Notes: a model not told the origin generated them from the letters alone. A stretch of DNA of 64,000 bases from Eonycteris spelaea (GCA_003508835.1 PUFA01000144.1:1364001-1428000), one strand, 5' to 3'; positions 37,179-50,834 are shown, counted from the first letter of the stretch. Translations and numbers: made by a program.

Positions 37179-37208
37179 GAATTCTAATGGAGGACAACAT
37201 TAGAATTC
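37179..37208. repeat. Perfect 11-bp inverted repeat with an 8-nt loop
   Basis: GAATTCTAATG (37179-37189) and CATTAGAATTC (37198-37208) are exact reverse complements, separated by GGAGGACAA minus the last A of overlap, an 8-nt spacer at 37190-37197. Confidence 0.88.
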
Positions 37209-38539
37209 TTTAAATAGACAACCAAATGGAGTTTGGATAGCTGATAATAGAAAAACATAAGACTTGTTTTTAAGGAGATTTCTGTAGTCGCCCGATTCTG
37301 CCCCTCTCATCACACAGCAATCACTGGCTTAGCTAAAATGATACACCTAAGTGAACTCGGTAATCAAGCCAAATGACCAAATCTGTGGTCAAAAGAATTC
37401 CAAAATATGTATTCCCAAGCTGTTATTCCAGGCACAGGAAGGGTCATTCTCTGTTGAATGGTTGACATACTTGTGAGTTGTATCAGCTTCCCTGAGATAA
37501 GGTTAGAATGCCTTTCTTCTTGAATACCATGGATGACTTGAGAGAAGAGGCTGTATTCCATTCATCTATCCCTGGGACCTAGTATGAAACTTGGCACATA
37601 GTACATACTCAATGAAACAATAAACAAAGAAGTACGTTTGTGACAGATGCTTTCACATATTTATCTACTTTGAGTTTATATAGTACTGTACAGAGAATTA
37701 AGCACAAAGAAACTTACATATAAATTAAGAATACTAACTTTTCTAAATGTCTCGATCTTCCTCAAAACTGCTGATGAATTCTAATCCCTAAAACACTTAC
37801 ATCTCTTGCCCTTGCCATCCATCTTCTGTCCCATATCACAGCCACCTACCTACTCTCCTTTCTGACCAGAATTCTTGCTGACCGTTTCTCTTGGATTGTG
37901 TTAGGAATACTGGCCAGGGCTTATCTCATGAGAATCCCGGTCCTCCAAGTGGCTGATGAGACAAGAAGGGTCTGGGCATTTTTCAGTTAGGAGGGCATTT
38001 CCATCCTAATGCACCACCCCCTTCCCTAGGCCTCTGAATGAAGATCTCTGGACCCATTTTTTTAAAAATTTTTAACTGTGTTTTCTATAGGGTTGTTTTT
38101 CTTCTCAAATAGGTTGAAGTGTGGTCCTTGGGGAAAGAAACAAGAAGATTGCTACTGCCGTTGGTTTCTAAACTATGAACTACTTATGGCCAGAGAAAAA
38201 GGGTTCCTCTGCCAGGTCCAGTCCAGCTCATTAAGAAACTACATTAGGTTTGGGGCAAAATCCTTATAGAAAAAAATTATTCTGCCTGGAGCATCCCCCT
38301 GCTACATAATTTTTGCTCTCTGGAACTCATGGTGGTGATATCAGGCAGCTCTTTGAAGGAGTCAGGAATCTTGAGCCCCAGCCAGAGGCAACTTATCATA
38401 GCTAATAATTCATCATTCACCACCACCACTAGAACAAATGTTTATTAAGCACTTACACTGTGTAATGCACAGTGGCACTAGGCTGGCAAGGAAAGGCTCT
38501 GCTCTGACAATGCTAACAGACATAACAATAAAAAGTTAC

Positions 38540-38770
38540 CATTTATTCACATCTTACTTTGTGCCAGGCACTGAGACCCATGATTTCTGTTTATTATGCC
38601 ATCTAATTCTCCCCTAAACCTATGACCTAGATGCTGTCATCATCTTCATTCTACAGATGAGGATGCTGGACAGAGAGCCAGGAAGAGGAAGATCCAAGAT
38701 TGACACCAGCTCTGTTCAATTCCAAAGTCCAGTCATTCACTTCAACACTACTACACATTCCCAGGAGGAG
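38540..38770 (-). mobile_element. MIR SINE, antisense
   Basis: TTTGTGCCAGGCACTGAGACC, TCATCTTCATTCTACAGATG and TTCAATTCCAAAGTCCAGTC follow MIR order in reverse orientation. Confidence 0.75.
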
Positions 38771-39039
38771 TTGATTTGATGAAGTGAGGGGTAGCAGAGA
38801 AATCACAGCTGGGAGGAATAGGATAAGGCATAGAAAGGAGAATGCCTTTGTCTATATGGAGGGAAGAGGAAAAAATGGGTGAAGAAATAGCCATTTTTAA
38901 GGTGGTAGGAGAAATTGAGGAACTTCATACCTAATATCCTCAATTTCCTCTGGGAAGTAAGAGGCAAAATCATTTAATGAGTAAACTGAGGATAGGATGA
39001 GGTAGGGGCAATAATAATAATTATGACAATAATAACAAT

Positions 39040-39265
39040 AACTACAGCAAATACTGAGTTCACTAGGTGTTTGACGATGCAGCATTTTATTTACATGAGT
39101 TATCAATTTTAATTGTCACAATTCCATGAGGCAGGCATTATTTGCTCTCCAGGAAACTGAGGCTCAAAGAAATGAAATAATATGTCTATACAGAGCATGT
39201 ACTAAGTAGTGGAACTAAAATTTCAATCCAGGAAGTCTGACTCCAAAGCCCAAGCAGCTGAGGGA
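39040..39265 (-). mobile_element. MIR SINE, antisense
   Basis: ATTGTCACAATTCCATGAGG, CAGGAAACTGAGGCTCAAAG and TTTCAATCCAGGAAGTCTGA are characteristic of reverse MIR. Confidence 0.78.
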
Positions 39266-40249
39266 AAAGTGAGAAGACTGCTCAGGGACATATAAAAAAT
39301 GACTTTTAACTTGCTTTTTCATTTAAAAGATAAAAATTGTAAAATTAATGGTCTTAGAGGTGGTTTGTAGGAGAAAATTTTAGCTTAGCACATTTGAACT
39401 AAAAACGGACCAGCAAGGTCAACATGTCAAAGAGGTAAATGGACATACTGAAACTGAAGTTTAAGAGAGAAATTAGATGGAGAGTTTTAATGGTAACAAT
39501 ACATCGTATAGGTGTGACAATATTATACATCCCAAAATTTTGGCTTAGTGAGCAATACAACTCAAGCCATATATAAATCCCAGCATCTATAAATGTCACT
39601 AAAACATACCATTTCCCCTCCATAAAATTCAGTAAAATATAACATAAATTTTAAGCAATCCCTAAAGAATCTTAACCAGTCAATACAAGTAGGACTAGAG
39701 GCATTTTCATAGTTATTTAAGTCAACTCTACACTGAAGTCCAGCAATTTTGAAGTAATATTGTAAACTTCAATAGTAAAGTCAACTGGATCCACAGAACC
39801 ACAGGGATGGTGACAGATATTGTGGTGCTCTGAGACAGTGCATAAAGTGAGCGTTCAGGTAAAGAAAATGAATAAATGGTCTGCAGCACGAGAAGTAGTC
39901 ATGTTACAGCATGGAAGTCCTCGGTGGAAACAGTCAGTGGTTCAACAGTGAGGAGAGGGAGAAGACAGCTGTGGAGGAGGCTGCCAAGGGAGAGGGCCTT
40001 GGAGAAATAAGGGTTTTTCCAGAGAGAAGATGAAGATTGTCTTCTGCTTTGTTTCCTTTGCTACTTTGCTATTCTTTTTGGTACAGTACCGATGAGAGGA
40101 TAATTTCTCCAAAGGAAGAAATTTCTCTTTCATTGCTAAGTTGTTGCTGTTGAAGGTGTCAGGATCCAATGTCACTCACTCAAGTGTTTTACTAAATTAA
40201 TGAACATCCTAAGTAACAGTAAAATTCTTTAACACAACTTTACCTTTTG

Positions 40250-40297
40250 CTTTTGCTTTTTTTTCTTTCTTTCTTTTTTTTTTTTTTTTTTTTTTTT
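40250..40297. repeat. T-rich/poly(T) tract
   Basis: TTTTGCTTTTTTTTC followed by a long T run. It could be the antisense poly(A) tail of a retroposed sequence on the right (40298 onward), but I recognise no source element there. Confidence 0.7.
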
Positions 40298-43200
40298 GCC
40301 AGTATCGCCAATGTTTCTCAGACTTTTTCCATCAGTTCCTTCCCATGACCCTCAATCAACTCTTTCCCATCACCCTTGGCCAAGCCCCAAAATCCTCCTG
40401 CTCTATGCACACATGGCACACTTGTTTCATGCTCCACAGAAGAAAACTTCTGCAGGGATTTCATCCACAGGACTTTCAACTGGCAGTCAAACCTGAGGTT
40501 TTCCTTTACAGCATCTTCAGTGTTCATTAACCTACAGGCAAGCGCTATTCCCACTTCAGCTGTGAATTGAATCTGTAGATAACTTTCTAGTCTTTCCATT
40601 TATAGGAAATTAAAAAAAAAAAACTTGAATATTTTCTTTTCACTTCCATGGCTCAAAAATATAACTCAAAATGTATTGCCCAGAATCAAATACAGTCTAG
40701 CTTAGGGTTTCCTGCTATTGAGAGTATGACCTATGGTCAGAGAACTTTGGTCCTTGCTCTGATTAGGCAGTTTTCTTAACTCCTCAAAGACTTACTTTTA
40801 CCATCTACAAAGCAGGTAGTATGGTGCTTGATGCAATGAGGCTTTGTTTAATTCTCGTTATCATGCACTTAAGACATCTATTGAGCTCCAGGCTTTGAAG
40901 CTACCTATTCTCCGTTTTAGCTAACATCTTCACATGAATGTTCAAAATCAGTGTCATCACTCGAACAATTTTTTGAGTCATTTAGCACAGCTTTTACACC
41001 TCATCATCTCACTTCCAAGTCAACTGTAATATCAGCCTTTCACTAGAAAACTAATCCTAAGCATAAACACGCATTTGGATAACATTAGCTGTCAGTTTTT
41101 CCATTGTCTTGAGGTGTATATGTATGACCTGTCCAAGGTAATCATTTATTATTTTGTTTTTAGGCTGATCCTTGAAAGGCTCTTTTTATTCCTTATAACA
41201 TTCAGTGATTGCTATTGGGAAGCATACTTCCAGTAATAATTATAAAATATGTGTTAAATTTCTTTGCTTCTTTTTTTAAATTTTGTCAGTTCAAATAGAT
41301 AGATCTCAGTAAATATTCAACTAAGTTTGTAAGCAATACTTCATTGGTCAAAAGAAAGTAATTGAGACAGTAATTGTGGGATGAGATTTTGTAAGGCCTC
41401 AAATAAAAGGTGACCTCTTCTTTGAGGGAGAACTGTAGAGGAAATCCTTGCCTTTCACTCAGGCTTATATAACAGCTGGTCTCTGAAGGGTTCTGTGCTG
41501 TGACTCTGGGAGAGGGCTTTCCGATTTGCCTATTGATAGTCCAACCTCTGACCTCCCTGGGAAATGGCGCTGCCTACAGGCCACACTGGGAAGGCTGAAG
41601 AACTGCAGGTCAAATGGTATCTGTGATTGGGATGAAGTATCAACCTGCAACTATGCATTTGTATATTTGAGATCACTTTACATCACTTTACAAGGCCAGG
41701 AACGAGAGCTTTCGTCAATATAAGACCATGGTTCTCTCCCTGGCTGCTTTTCTGGCAGAGTGATAAGATTCCACAGAGTATCTGTTTGAAATGTTATACA
41801 TTCATTCATCATCAGAATTTCAGTAGCTTTTTCAGAGCAGTTGACATTTAGACCTCTGAATAGCGATTATTTCAGAATGGACCATGTATGGGGAAAAATG
41901 TGGATAATGACAGCCATTCCAGAGAAGGCAGAAATGAGGATCTCAGATTGGAAACTAATTTTAGTTATCCTGCACATGCTCATCCTTTGTCACACTCCTT
42001 TATATCTCTCCTCGCCCTGAATGGTTCTCTCATGTGGCAGGCAGTGCCTGATAGCATTTATGGCCATCTTCTTGATGCTCTTCCCAGAATGCTTTGGAAG
42101 AATTTAGCATTGCCCTTTGGTACCAATGACTTATGAGAATGACTTGTATTATTTCATTGCCCAAAAAACATTGATTGATGTCAAGGATTCTGAAACAGCT
42201 GCAGAAGCAGTTGTTAGCACACAGTGTGCAAACAAAACTTATAAAGTGGTGGATTACAATGACAGAATTTTGGGAAACCATATTCATCACAAGATGGAGT
42301 TAAGTGGTTCACACATTGGTGTTTTATCAGTTGTTGATTGTTGTTAATAAACTAAGAGGTATCCTACCAGGCAGATTGCTTCTGTCCAAAGACAGCCCGA
42401 ATCATAGAAGCAATAGAATTCTGCTGGAGTGTATTAGTTAGGACAGGACCCATTCATAGTTTATATACCTCTTCTACTGATGTTTCATGTAACTATTCAA
42501 TTTTCCTGAGTATATATCTCATCTCTTAACCAGTTTATGGTTAGATACTGGGAATGTTTGAGGCTCCATTGGAAAGAGAAGAATTTAGTGTGAAAACAAG
42601 ATTCCTGTTCAACATTCTTGGTAGTGATCAGATTACTGTCTAAAGGTGAATTGAGTGAAGGCTCCGTTTTTCAGAACCTCTGGGGGGGGGAAAGGATGAA
42701 GACAGAACTCAATGGAGCTCTTGTTACAGCTTTAGGGGAGATTGTTCTGTACCTTTTGAAATAAAAAATGTAAGATATGGAAATTATTCCATATTTTAAC
42801 TTCTTTGCTAGCATTAATCATTCTTGTTTCTGCTCTCTAACTTTATTCAGCACGCACTATATTTTAAACACTTGGGTAAGAACCTCTTCATAGCCATTAC
42901 TTTCTCTCCAATTCCTTTAATGTTTTCTTAATACAATATTTAAGAACATAGTCTTTTTCATTTCACACAGAACTTTTTGTGTATCATACCATAACGATTG
43001 TTTATTATCCATTCAAACTTGAGTTGATTATGAATTTTCTGATACTGTTTTCTCATCTATAAAATGGAGATCTAAGTACTACATATATCATAGGGTTGTT
43101 GGGAGCTAAATGAGATAATGTCTATAAAATATTTTAAGCTCAACTCAGTATATCTTAGGCATTCACTGTCATGATTTAGTGCAAGTTTTTCTACTAGATT

Positions 43201-44009
43201 GAGTGATTTGAAATTACCTTTTTTGTACACCAAAGATGGTAGAATATTGGTAACTACATATGGTTCAATTTCATGTACATTGTTTTCTAGATGAACTTAT
43301 GTTAGTTGCCATCGAAGGTAAGGAGACTAATCTCCTTAATAGTGTAAATAAGGAAAGGAGCATGTTGTCCGACGACTGGAGGTGCAGGCTTACAAATTAA
43401 AAGTTTATTTAAGTCTGGATTATGTGTCTTTGTATAGCTGAACACTTTATTAGGAGCTCTCTTCATAGATGATTAATAAATATTAGAGTAATGAATTCAT
43501 ATATATAAAATATATGAACTTTAGGAAATAGGCAAATACTTCTTTAAAAATCACCTATTTCCCTTGATTATAAAACTTTCTTTCTGATACTGAGATCGAG
43601 TAGACACTATCATTTCAAAAACATCAATAGCAAATATGTACGACTTGAGTTGACATAGTTGAGTTTAGGAACTAGATCTATCACACAGAAAACATTTCAC
43701 TTCAAACCAGTGATTCTTGATGAAAAACAAGGCTGTGCAAACCATAGCATGGAAATAGGTGTTAAGGGTGAGGGCTTCGGTCACACCTCTTCCCCTCTTC
43801 AAAAAATGAAAAGAAATCCCAGATCAGGTATATAAGGAGCTAGATGTTAAAAGTTCTCTCTCTGGCCAGGGATAAGAGCACCATGAGAAGTCAAAGGAAG
43901 CCTGGGATCTATACACCTCATCCCACACACTAAGCAGCATTACTGCCAGGTCTAAAGTCACCCATAATAACAGATGCAACTTTGGTCACTGGTTTTGCTC
44001 CAGACCAAA
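40298..44009. other. Intergenic, mostly unique
   Basis: Overlapping short frames at 40296-40600 and a 76-codon frame at 42117-42347 were examined; none resembles a known protein. A G8 run is at about 42684-42691. Confidence 0.5.
43040..43180 (+). mobile_element. MIR SINE 3' part
   Basis: TCTCATCTATAAAATGGAGA, CATAGGGTTGTTGGGAGCTA and AATGAGATAATGTCTATAAA are sense MIR. Confidence 0.8.
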
Positions 44010-44370
44010 AGGTAAGTGATAATTGTTTTGACGCAGGATCATTGCATATACTTTCACACAAGTTCCACTGAAAAAAAGCAAACAATACATATATATGCAA
44101 ATTTAAAACATAAATCAGGAGGATGTTTGCAAATCTATAGAGACAAAAAAAATTAATTAGTGGGCCAAGGAATTAGAGGTGGGAGACTCAGGTGTGATGG
44201 CTAAGAAGTGTGAGGTTTCATTTCATGCTAAAAAAAAAAATTCTAAAATTGACTGTGGTGATGGTTGCACAACTTTGAATATACTACAAGTCATTGAATG
44301 ACAGACTTTAAATGGGTGAGTTATATGACATGTGAGTTACATGTCAATTAAGCTTTAAAAAAAAAGGAAA
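44010..44370 (+). mobile_element. L1 3' UTR with A-rich end
   Basis: Contains GACTGTGGTGATGGTTGCAC, ACTTTGAATATACTACAAG, GACTTTAAATGGGTGAG and CATGTCAATTAAGCTTTAAA followed by an A run. This is the typical 3' terminus of older mammalian L1 elements. Confidence 0.8.
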
Positions 44371-44379
44371 GGAAGAAAC

Positions 44380-44625
44380 ATTTATTTTGCAGACTTTTGA
44401 TGTGTGTTCTGGACTTTTTTCCATGCTGTGAGAACTGCTTAGTAAACTACTGTTTCAAACTTAACAATATGACTAGAATATCTTTTATGTCCATGTACAT
44501 TTATGTAATCTTTATTAAATGGCTGCATAACACATCATTTATTTGTATATACCTATATTTAAATAGCCAATCTCTTATTATTAAATATTTAGCTTATTTC
44601 CTTTTTAAAACTATTTATATACTTT
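44380..44625 (-). mobile_element. Old L1 3' UTR fragment, antisense
   Basis: Sequence such as TTTATTAAATGGCTGCATAAC, CATCATTTATTTGTATATACC and TATTTAGCTTATTTCC is the antisense form of an old L1 3' UTR block. It lies directly beside the sense L1 end, so two separate insertions are likely. Confidence 0.6.
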
Positions 44626-45929
44626 TTATACCTAAAAAAAAATAAATGAAAAATCTCTGATAAGCAGACTATATAATAAAACAGTCAGTGGTATAAGTGG
44701 AAAAGTTGACTTGTTCCTTGAATTAAAATGAAAGCTTGAATTAAAATGAAATAAAACATAAACACCTACTATGCCAACCACTGGCTTTGTACTGGGGATT
44801 CTACAGATTATCTGTTCTAGACTAATTACCTGTTCTTAGTTCAGGGCCTGAATTATCATTCCTAATTCTTTTTTAGGTACTAATTCAAGATAACATTTCA
44901 GATACTGGACAGTAGTTCATTTTCTAAGGTGTATTCTACTATCACAACCGAAACCACAGAATCTAAGAATGTTAGTGCCCACAGACCATCTATGAAGTTC
45001 CCCATCATTATATCGTAGATGTGAAAATTTAGGCCTAAAGATGTGTAATGACCTTTCCCAGATGACTTGGTCTCCAACTCTCTCTGAGTCCAGAGCATTT
45101 GCACCATTTCACACTGGCGTCCCACAGCTGACCCCCTCTCCACCATCCCTGCGACTGCCCAGCCCTAAAACCCTTCTCCCCATCAACTTGTGCTGTGGGA
45201 ATAGAAGCCTGTTCTGAAACAAAGTTCTCTTTTTTCCAGTGCTAATTATAGTTGAGGATTAGGAGAATGCTGTCTGCTCATATAATTAACACTAAGAAGT
45301 GAATGACAATAAGTTTAACCATCCAGGGAACAAGTATGCTTTAAGAGAAGTTACCAGTGCTTCTTGCCCATTTGTTGCCTTGGCCTTTTACACAGCACCT
45401 GCATATTGGAGTTGCCTAAAGCAGGATATTTATTGCACTGATGGAGAATGTGAGGCTCAGGAGTGTGTCTTCCTTTCCCTTGACAAAAAGGACAAAGCTG
45501 GGGCAGACGATTCGCTCACTTAATCCAGGGCTCTTTGCACTAACAAATGACCCTAATCAATGGGTGGGATACCTGTCAGGGTGCTTTGAACGGTGAAGGT
45601 TTTCCCCTCTTCCTCTAGAAATGTGTCAACCACCTGGTTCTTTACTTCTGAAAATTTGCTCCCACCTCACCTCCCCTCACCCCCGCAAACTGAAAAATCT
45701 GGGATCCTTTGCTATCTTATAGACTAAAATGATAGACAATTTCTTCATCTCCAAAGGCAGGATGCTCTTCCTAAAGTTCTTGAATGAGCGAGCACCAGGC
45801 ACTGATAACTTCCAGCTCATTTAAAACTCAGCTTTCGGAGAGGCCAGGTTGAAAGATGAAAGGAAAACAGATATGAAATGTTAAAAAGATAGATTTTATA
45901 TTTCCTTTAAATAATTAGGCACAGAAAAG

Positions 45930-46540
45930 CAAGACCTCCTAATCCTCTCTACATTCTTCTCCACTGCAGAGTCCTCACTTGCTGTCCATATGAGGATCAC
46001 GCCCTTTCCATCAGGGGACTCATCCGCCTTGACACGTCCTGGCTCTGCTTCTCCTTCCAGCCTTTCAGCACCAAATATTAGACACACATTCCTCAGAGGC
46101 TGTGGCGGCTGCTGCCTCGTGCGACAAGCGGCCGCACGTCGCAGACGCACAGCACAATCCACCAAGAGTGGCGGAACGGGTTATCACAGATCAAATTCCT
46201 GCGGCAGTCACTTCCTCTCCCTATCGCGGAATCAGGACTTTTTCCGAGGAGGGCAGGGGTGGGGTGGATGTAAGTCCCTCCAGGGCACCAGCCCTCCTAA
46301 TAAGCAGGACTTCTCCGCAGTGCACACTGGGAGTGAGCTCTCAACGGTCCTCACAGTGGGTGTTTCTAAGGCGGGCTGGCCAGCCCGGGCTGTTCAGTAC
46401 TGCACTCACTCGCCCACGAAGGCTGGGCACAGTGGGGTGATGAGTAAAGCTTGGTCCTTGCCCTCGGGGAAGGAGAGGAGACAATATTATGAATGCACAG
46501 AGAGCTATGTGGATGCTGCGCTGACTATATGAGGACCTGG
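45930..46540. other. Isolated CpG-rich patch with a 180-codon open frame
   Basis: About 25 CpG dinucleotides fall within about 540 bp, densest at 46100-46260 (GCGGCCGCACGTCGCAGACG). The surrounding tens of kilobases are CpG-poor. An ATG-initiated frame runs on the plus strand from 45990 to 46532 and a 112-codon frame overlaps it in another phase. The deduced proteins show no domain I recognise and are rich in Ser/Arg/Gly, as expected from GC-rich sequence lacking stops. It may be an unannotated promoter, enhancer or lncRNA start, or simply a CpG-rich relic. I do not call a protein-coding gene. Confidence 0.35.
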
Positions 46541-48589
46541 AGAGTATCAGGTTTTACCAAGAAGACTGATGTTCAGCTAGTTGAGAATCTGTCTCCCAGT
46601 TCTCCTTGCATTGGTTGTGCGGCTAAGATTAGAACCCAGGGCTGACTCCTGGCTCAGCACACGCCCCACCCATATCCCCACCCTCTCCCTCTGAAGGACA
46701 AACCACAAAGAAGTTTTCACAGGGTCTTTCTTTATTCACAAATTGCTTTTGTCATTTCTGGGTCAGGTCCTCACAGCTTGTTGAGGCTGTATTTGAACAA
46801 AGATTACTCCGGGATACCTTTTGGTGTAAAACTTTCAGGATATTGTTTCCAGATTTATTCCCTTCAAAATCTAAGCCAGTTCAAATACTCACATTAAAAT
46901 CATTCAACTAATACAGTGATATAATGGACACGCTTTCCTCTCCTTTATCTTGCAAAAAAAAAAATTGTGCTCTTGCTAGTCTTTTCCATCCCTTCTTAAA
47001 CAACTTAATAATAGTTTCTTCCTAGATCCATTAGGCTGGCATAATGTGGTAGACATCTATGCTGGGGAGGGTGGGTGAGAGTAGGAAACATAGTAGCCAG
47101 AGCCTGAGTGGGGTGAGGAGGGTGTCCACATGGGGGACGGGGTGCTGGGGTTGTGGGGGATTGATCACTTGCAGGTTTATTGATTAGATAAGTAAATATA
47201 TTAATGATAATGGGAGCCGGGTTTCTTATTGTCAGAGAAGAGAGTTACAAATAAGGAAAGTGAGAAACTAAAATGAATCCTGTGGGGTTAAATTTAAATT
47301 GTAGGTATCAGTGTGAGTTATGGGTTTTTTAATACATATGGATACAGATAAATATAAATTATAAACTGATAAGTTACCTATATACAAAATGTGACACATG
47401 CACATTATATCTATGTCTTGATCTATTCTAAGTATGTGTGAATGTATGTATGTATATGCACACATATACTCCCTAACTCTGCTGAGAAGGCCTGAGAGAA
47501 GAGATATTTACTTTGAAAGGAGGCACAGAGACAGTAGCTGCGTGGTCTTCAACAAGTCACATAACCTGTCTAATCTCATTTTTCAACATGAAATTCGTAT
47601 TTAATGTTCTGCTGAAAGCCATTGTCTTCTCCTGATAGAGCAAGTTAAACTGAAAGCTTTAGTGGCTTGGGCTGAGGGTGCTATGGCCTATCCCCATCAT
47701 CGGTCCTCCTGGGCTAGTTCCTCAGAGGAGGGAAATGTTAGAGCTGAGCAAGGCAGATGATTTGAATGAGTTTTCTAAGTGAATGGACCTGGTCAAAGAG
47801 GTGTAGACCAGAGGTCCTCTTCAGCACCTCTTTAATCATATTCTGAGTCTCTGTTTTGGATCACCAAAACAGTTTGCTGAGGAATGCCATGGAAAGTTGG
47901 ATACATGATGACTTCCGAGTTTTAATACATCACAAACAGCAGCCCTCTGACACTGTACATAGCAGGTTCTTCTCTCCTGTGACCAGAACAGTAACACCTT
48001 CCTTATACCATCTTTGGCTTACCAGGCTGTGCCAGCTAGTCTTTCTGGATGACTCGCAGGTCCCCTAGGAACACCTTGGGGGATGTCACTGATGCTATAT
48101 GATAAGCTAAGGGAATGGAGGGGGACCACATAGATGCTGTTTTAGAGACTTAATGGACAAATAAAAACACCCTTGTTTCCAAGTTTAGACAAGAGCGTTA
48201 GTTAGACACAGGGGCAGATATATGGAGAACAAAACGTCATCTTTATCACTAATAAAAGCTGGATTGGTTTAGGTGTTTGCCCACATGGACTTCTTACTAT
48301 TTTATCGACCAACTTACTGGCACCTCCTCCCCCATGTCCCCACAAGGCCTGCCTCTGGGAGCTTACCCCACGGCCACTTGCAGAAGATGCCAGCTCTCTG
48401 CAGACAGACAGATCCTGATGGGAGACTGGAAGGAGTGAGCTCCCTATGCCACTTCCCTCTCCACGTCGCTGATCAATAAAGCACATCTCCTCTGCTAGGA
48501 AGAATGGAGCAACTGGAAATATTTCTACCACATTATTTTCTTTCTGAAGAATAGAAGACCTGCCCTCCCCCTTTACAGGAACACAAGGA

Positions 48590-48990
48590 GCTGGGGTGTA
48601 GTGTTTCCACCTGCATATCATGCTATGGTAATGAACAGCCCCCAAAGCTGACAGTAACAGGAGTGTACTTCTTGCTCATAGTACATGTCCATTATATGTC
48701 GCCTGCAGATTTACTCCTTGTCATCTTCATTTGGGACTCAGAGAGGCAGAGTAGCCCCTATGTGAAACATTGCTGTTGCTTCCGGCAGAAAGAAAGGGAA
48801 TATGGTGGAGCAAATTCTGGAACCTTAAACTTCTACCCAGGAAGTGACATATCCCACTTTTGTTCACATTCAATGGCCAAAACAAGTCACACAGGCGAGT
48901 CTGACGTCAATGGGGAGGGAGATAAAATGTATACCTTCCTCCCAAGGAGAGCTAGTCAATATTTGGAACAATAGTTTTCTCCTACACCTG
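48590..48990. repeat. Old interspersed repeat (AGTAACAG...CTTGCTCATAGTACATGTCC type)
   Basis: Motifs AAGCTGACAGTAACAGGAGT, TTGCTCATAGTACATGTCC and ATGGCCAAAACAAGTCACA recur in a common mammalian repeat that I cannot name. Open frames across it are therefore not taken as genes. Confidence 0.5.
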
Positions 48991-49349
48991 CTTACACTGA
49001 GTAAGGAGGAGATATGGCTAGTGAGCACAAGGAGATGACAGAAATAAATTCTGTTGTGATTAACGAAACAGTTATATGGTAACAAGGAAATAGCTAGTGG
49101 CCTACTGTGAATGTACGTCTGCTATCTTATAAACTGCTCCACTTGGTAATTAGTCTACAGGGCATGGACAGTAAATAGGTAATTGTGAAGGGCCTTGAAC
49201 ACCACTTTCTAAAATCAGGGCACTAACTTGGGACAAAGGTTGGCTATCTGGTAACTTGACAGTCCTGTGGGGTGGGTGGGGGGTGTAGGGAACAGGGGCA
49301 AAGCAATGTCATATTAACGTAGGAGAGGAACAAATAATTTTCTTTTTAC

Positions 49350-49860
49350 CCTTCTAAGTTCTTCAGTCTGGTCTAATAATCAAATTGACATGAGATAGAT
49401 TAATAAGAGAAAAATAACCACATTTATTACCTGTGTCTATTTGGGGTTCCATAAAAAAATGAGACCCAAAGACAAATCAGGCAGTTGTTGCTTATATGTC
49501 ACCTTGAGCTAAGGAGAACGAAGAACAGTGGTTTGGACATCAAAAAGGAGGAAGGCTATTCACACGAAGATGGAAAAGTGTTTGCTGGGCCAAACAATGC
49601 GACACAGGCCTTGACCAAACAGGCCTTGCTAGGTTTCCACTCTGCCTATCATACACAGCTCATATTAAACCATAGTTACATATGATGATAACTCCCTTCT
49701 TAGAGCAGGGCTCTATCTAAATTCTTTTAGGCAGTTACAGGGAAGATCAAAGGTTTTTCCTGAATCTTTTGTTTCTTAAGAATAACCAGCTTAAAATAAT
49801 CAATTTCTCCTAAAGGAATGTTTTTGGGTGGCAAACTTTGAGCCCTCTCACTGACAAGAA
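49350..49860 (-). repeat. Probable old LTR fragment
   Basis: TAATAATCAAATTGACATGAG, AAGAGAAAAATAACCACATT, TATTTGGGGTTCCATAAA and TGAGACCCAAAGACAAATC resemble a dispersed mammalian LTR; the AATAAA-like signal reads on the minus strand. No retroviral coding sequence is present. The family is not determined. Confidence 0.4.
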
Positions 49861-50831
49861 AGAGTTGCATTGGGGAGAGGGGAGGGGGTTGGCAAGGAGA
49901 TAAAGTGGGCCTTCTTTATAAGGAGATTATTAAATGTTGAGTGGAAAGGTTGGATATATGATATGAAGATATGGCAGGAGCTCGGAGATGGACGAGGCAT
50001 TCAGCAATTGTCCAGAGTGTCTGAGACGTTTGGCTCTTAACCCTTGATTAAGAACACAGGTCGAGGTGTCAGGCCACAGACACCAGAAATATCCATATGC
50101 CACTCCCAGTGGTGTGAATGGGCAGCAGGGCTGCCCAGGGAGGCGACTTGACTAAGGAGAAGCATTTGGGTTTGGTCCTCCCCAAACCGCCCTAATAGCT
50201 CCAAACCTCCTGTCCTTCTCCAGGGCCAGACCTTCCCCAATTCACTCAACAGATTATTCAGCACCTACTGTTGCCAGGCCACAGGGTAAACTGTGGCCCA
50301 AGAGAGAGAAAAAGAAGGGCATTTTCAATTCTCTATATTTTATTCCCTTTGCTTAAGGTTCTACTTGCGTTCACTTGGGGTGTAGGGCTGGGTTATAGAT
50401 AAGAGAAGAATCGAGTGAGGATGTTTTTGTTTTTATGGCTATCTCTTAAATAAGTTGTGTGTGTGTGTGTGTTTTTTTAAGATGTAGACTCACAATACTA
50501 GTTTAAGAAATGTTTACTCTGTGGTTAAATCTTTTTAAAATTTAACAATTTCTGATTCTCTTCACCAATTGGCTAAGGCTTCCATGTTTTTGCTGCCCCT
50601 GCCCCTTAATGGATTCTTCCATCTGATGTTTTCCTTTCGAGGCACAATTTACATAGGCTTGTTCCTAGGTGGTACAAATAAAAACTCCTAACCCCCATTC
50701 TTGCAGTTATGTATCCAGCTTCTGAAATTTAGAGGAAAAGAATTTACAGAAGGTGACGAGGAGCTATAGTCCTATATGTGTGTGTGGCTGAAGAATATGT
50801 CCTCTTTCCCAAACCTCACGATGAAGCCATG

Positions 50832-50834
<3 letters not shown>

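Larger units (their letters stand above)
34681..40249. other. Intergenic with MIR/L2 fragments
   Basis: MIR-like at about 35560-35730, L2 3'-end-like at about 37555-37620, L2-like at about 37760-37880, and two MIRs listed separately. 35750-37550 is mostly unique and AT-rich. No coding gene. Confidence 0.5.

Noticed and set aside
42117..42347. 76-codon frame considered as a processed pseudogene
   Set aside because: The translation looked protein-like but I could not match it to any family, and no poly(A) tail or target duplication is visible.
48202..48645. 147-codon minus-strand frame
   Set aside because: No recognisable domain, signal peptide or splice context, and its upstream end runs into an old interspersed repeat. 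Length is within chance for 64 kb.
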